Part shown: piece after piece, positions 61,307-64,000 of the stretch
Layout: the number at the start of each line of letters is the position of its first letter
Position numbering within the stretch: position 1 is the stretch's first letter
Assembly: GCA_016946835.1 (NCBI GenBank)
Contig: JACVTC010000053.1
Span: 1,033,252-1,097,251 of the forward strand
DNA: 64,000 nucleotides
Direction of reading: 5' to 3'
Source: Neocallimastix lanati (nom. inval.)
Lineage: Eukaryota > Neocallimastigomycota > Neocallimastigomycetes > Neocallimastigales > Neocallimastigaceae
Position numbers and translations under genes: made by a program
The notes under the pieces: model-generated
Databases searched by the model: none
What the model saw: the letters and a program-made list of their open reading frames with translations, nothing else
What the model was told of the DNA's origin: nothing

Positions 61307-62194
61307 TGTAATTTAGTATATTTGTAGTAATAAATTTAGAAGCAAAGTTTTATTTATTATTTTCACCTTTCAAAAATTTTTCTTTTTAAACGATAAATAT
61401 TGTATTGTTATAGCTAATAAAATTATTAATTAATTATAATTATTAAACACAAAAAATAATCTTTATTGTCGTACAATCTGATAGTACACACTGTCTGACG
61501 TGCAGCTTACCTAATGATGTCATGCCACGCGTGTGCCACGATTACTATATTCAATATAAAATATAGCAGTTCAGAGCCCACTAGCCCAATTACTATGTAG
61601 GATAAACTTAATCCGATAATCTATGTACGGAATAAAAAAATTTTAAAAGTATTCAATAATATTTTTATTAACTAATAAAAATTAACTAAAAACACAATAT
61701 TTTCAAAGTAAATTAAGATTCTATTACAGGAATTATATAACAAATAAAGTATCAGTAATAAAAAAAAATAAAAAAAATTTAAATGGCGAAGTTAGCCAAA
61801 GTCTGATACTTTATATAATAAAGTGCCTTATAACTAGCACAAAGAAAAGTAAAAAAAATATATATAAAAAAAACAATCTTACGCCTTCGGTGACGTAAGC
61901 TCCTTATTCGCCAGTGCTTGGAAAGTACCCGCACCTTCGTGTGTTGAAACGTTGAAGGCTGAACTATTATTACCGGGTCGGTAACCAAATACCTTCGTCT
62001 ACTTTCCAATTAATCTCCAAATTAACTACTATTCAATAACCTACTATGAATAGAGTTAATTTGTTGCTATCTGAGAATACACTGTGTATGAGCTCTATCC
62101 GCTCCTTGTTATAATTTTACAAAATTTGTTTTTTTAGAATCTTAATTTTACTTATTTAAAAAAAAAAATTTTTTTTTTTTTATATATATATATC

Positions 62195-62240
62195 AAACAA
62201 GCGCCATAGGTTAATCAAAGGATTAACGACTTACTTGTTT
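62195..62240. other. two-tier stem near the gypsy 2 primer site
   Basis: Outer arms AAACAAG (62195-62201) and CTTGTTT (62234-62240), inner arms GTTAATC (62210-62216) and GATTAAC (62221-62227) with an AAAG loop; all perfect. Confidence 0.8.
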
Positions 62241-62306
62241 ATCAATATAAAATAAAAAAAAAATTAAAAAAAAAATCTATGTTATTTACTATTATTTCTA
62301 TTTAAT

Positions 62307-62324
62307 TCCCCGATATCTCCACCA
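62307..62324 (-). promoter_or_regulatory. gypsy 2 primer-binding site
   Basis: Identical 18-mer to 54033-54050 (a tRNA 3'-end shape with terminal CCA), 6 bases from the LTR. Confidence 0.8.
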
Positions 62325-62330
62325 TATAAA

Positions 62331-62634
62331 TGTTAAGGTTTTAGAGAATTAAATAAAAATAAAGTAAGGAAACACAAATTTTATTTATTTATTTATTATT
62401 TTTATTTATAAATTTATTTGATTTTATTTGATGATATTTAAAAATTAGTAGCAAAATTTACAACTATTTATACTTTTTTTTCAAGGCATAAAAGTTGTTC
62501 TTGCCACTAAATTACATTTTATTATTATTTTTCTTTTTATATATAAAAACTATTAAATTTAAATTGATTTTTATAATCAATTATATAAAATTTAATTATA
62601 ACAATATAAATAAAATACATTTATAATATTAATA

Positions 62635-62698
<64 letters not shown>

Positions 62699-63186
62699 CT
62701 ATCTAAAATATTACTAATAAGAATTTATTTAATTGGCTAAAATTTTTATTACAATCTGTTAAAATATTCAAATAAAAATAAAAATACTATTCTAATATAA
62801 AGGTTTTTAATAAAATAAAATATTTTTCAATATAAAATAAAACATTTCGATATAAAATTTTATAATAAAAGTTAAAATATAATATATAAATTTTTAATTA
62901 TCAATATATAAAAATATTATTAATACAAATTTTCATTATTAATATAAAAATAAAAAAATAAGATTTATTATTAATATTGTTAATATAAGTTTTAAATATA
63001 TAAAAATATTACTATTAATATAAGATTTAATATAAAAAATTATAAAGTTTAATATAATTTTTGATCTAATTTTTAATCTTTGAATTTAAAAATTTATTAA
63101 AGTACAAAAATAATAATGTACACATAATGTATTAGAAATAAATCGTAGATTTAATTAAGAATGCATTATTTAGTACATTCTTATCA
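62331..63186 (-). repeat. gypsy 2 LTR (5' LTR)
   Basis: 856 bp. It differs from 55087-55938 by a T-run of 57 instead of 54 and one extra A near 63037; otherwise identical where compared. Confidence 0.93.
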
Positions 63187-63206
63187 AAAAATTAGAAATT
63201 AGAATG

Positions 63207-63270
63207 CTTGCATAGTGGTTAGTCACTATGACCTCAGCCTGAACCACTAGGGTTCGACTCACACCTTTAC
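63207..63270 (+). ncRNA. tRNA-like remnant with A and B boxes
   Basis: TAGTGGTTAGTCACTATG resembles a tRNA D-arm/A box, and GGGTTCGACTC about 35 bases on resembles a B box. Acceptor and T stems do not pair well, so it is not a working tRNA; it may be a SINE head or tRNA pseudogene. Confidence 0.35.
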
Positions 63271-63826
63271 TAAAATTTTATATCATTTAAATTTTAAAGA
63301 ATTTTTATACTTCATTTCTGTATTTGTTTCTGTATTTGTTTTCTGTATAAATTTCTGAAAAAATTAACAAAAGAAATTCTTAGAAATTAATAGAAACAAA
63401 TCAGATAGAAATTCTATTTTAATTTATCTTTTATCATTATTTCTTTTAGATTCTTTTTAACCGAAAATAATCAATTTTTATGAAACTTTTTAATGATTTT
63501 ATGGTTTTAAATTTTTATGGATTTAAATTTTGAAAAACTATAAATAGGAGTGAATTTCGCAGCCAAAAAAAAAAATATTCTAAAAAATTGTGTTTTTATT
63601 AATTATTGAATTAATTAATAAGTAATTCGAAATATTACAATAATTAATCTTTATAATTATTATTTTTAAAATTTCTTAATTAATAAAACTATATTTTAAA
63701 AAACCAAATTACTTATTAATCAAAATTGCTTACCTATTGTGTTACACTCTTTAAAACACGGATATTCCAATATTCGTTACAATAAAAACACCACTAAACT
63801 AAGCACAATACCTTTGCACTTTTACT
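63271..63826. other. AT-rich flank
   Basis: No gene is seen. A 75-aa ORF from 63739 is mostly the tandem repeat that follows. Confidence 0.5.
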
Positions 63827-63827
63827 C

Positions 63828-64000
63828 TTTTTGGAACCCCGTTAAGGAATCCCATTTTTCTACTACTATTTTTGGAACCCCGTTAAGGAATCCCATTTTC
63901 TACTATTATTTTTGGAACCCCGTTAAGGAATCCCATTTTCTACTACTATTTTTGGAACACCGTTAAGGAATCCCATTTACTACTATTCTTTTTTGGAACC
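63828..64000. repeat. 40-41 bp tandem repeat running off the window
   Basis: GGAACCCCGTTAAGGAATCC recurs at 63833, 63874, 63914, 63954 and 63995 (the last truncated by the window end), separated by CATTTTCTACTACTATT-like spacers. The GC-bearing core stands out from the AT background. Confidence 0.95.

Larger units (their letters stand above)
60847..62306 (-). other. gypsy 2 untranslated leader (about 1.5 kb)
   Basis: It contains a tandem array of about 40-bp hairpin repeats (61027-61306), a GC-richer block at 61465-61630, and another at 61875-62110 with hairpins CTTACG/CGTAAG (about 61878-61900), TTACC/GGTAA, CTATTCA/TGAATAG and ATACAC/GTGTAT. A two-tier stem lies at 62195-62240. A 76-aa ORF at 61779-62009 is not credible as a gene. 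Confidence 0.75.
55087..63186 (-). mobile_element. Ty3/gypsy element 2, near-complete
   Basis: An 8100-bp element on the - strand with LTRs of 852 and 856 bp, leader, gag, pol, primer-binding site and a polypurine tract (CGGGGCATCT on the - strand, beside the left LTR). The left flank is AAAAA (55082-55086) and the right flank AAAAA (63187-63191), a 5-bp target duplication. Its left edge lies 4 bases from gypsy 1. LTR and leader sequences are unrelated to gypsy 1, but gag and pol are close relatives. Confidence 0.92.

Noticed and set aside
61779-62009. 76-aa - strand ORF in the gypsy 2 leader
   Set aside because: It overlaps hairpin-rich leader sequence, has no domain and has no counterpart in gypsy 1.

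Overview
ORGANISM AND STYLE. The window is eukaryotic and extremely AT-rich, with A/T homopolymer tracts of 20 to about 60 bases, AT microsatellites, spliceosomal introns, Asn-rich low-complexity proteins, LTR retrotransposons and secreted plant-cell-wall enzymes. One enzyme carries two fungal-type (CBM10-like) dockerins fused to a GH115 glucuronidase. That combination points to an anaerobic gut fungus (Neocallimastigomycota, of the Piromyces/Neocallimastix type). This is inference from content; no species marker is present.

LAYOUT. (1) 1-3.9 kb: the 3' half of a Ty1/copia element on the + strand. (2) 4.4-11.35 kb: a small hemicellulose-debranching pair, a secreted SGNH/GDSL esterase and a dockerin-bearing GH115 alpha-glucuronidase; the latter is broken by one extra A. 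(3) 12.06-14.27 kb: a heavily decayed copia relic on the - strand. (4) 17.0-18.4 and 24.6-26.3 kb: two paralogous four-exon genes of unknown function. They share a conserved 5-nt micro-exon, and their N-terminal domain resembles a bacterial plasmid/phage regulator domain. (5) 26.3-41.1 kb: mostly AT-rich filler and satellites, with a tRNA-derived SINE flanked by a 15-bp perfect target-site duplication, one small membrane-protein gene and an unrecognised decayed coding region. (6) 41.1-45.94 kb: a dead, truncated copia element on the - strand with its 3' LTR. (7) 45.94-55.08 and 55.09-63.19 kb: two nearly complete Ty3/gypsy elements lying back to back on the - strand. Each has paired LTRs that match in every part compared, gag, pol, a primer-binding site and polypurine tract. 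(8) 63.19-64 kb: a tRNA-like remnant and a 40-41 bp tandem repeat that runs off the window.

HOW IT WORKS TOGETHER. The two enzymes fit one job: the esterase would remove ester side groups and GH115 would remove (4-O-methyl)glucuronic acid from xylan, the latter docked on the fungal cellulosome. The two gypsy elements appear to express pol by -1 ribosomal frameshifting: each has a canonical slippery heptamer in the gag frame, a 7-nt spacer and a hairpin. They also use the same unusual tRNA primer site although their LTRs and leaders are unrelated. Their long leaders hold dense arrays of perfect hairpins. Most frameshifts in otherwise intact genes fall in short A or T runs, so sequencing error must be excluded before calling those genes dead.
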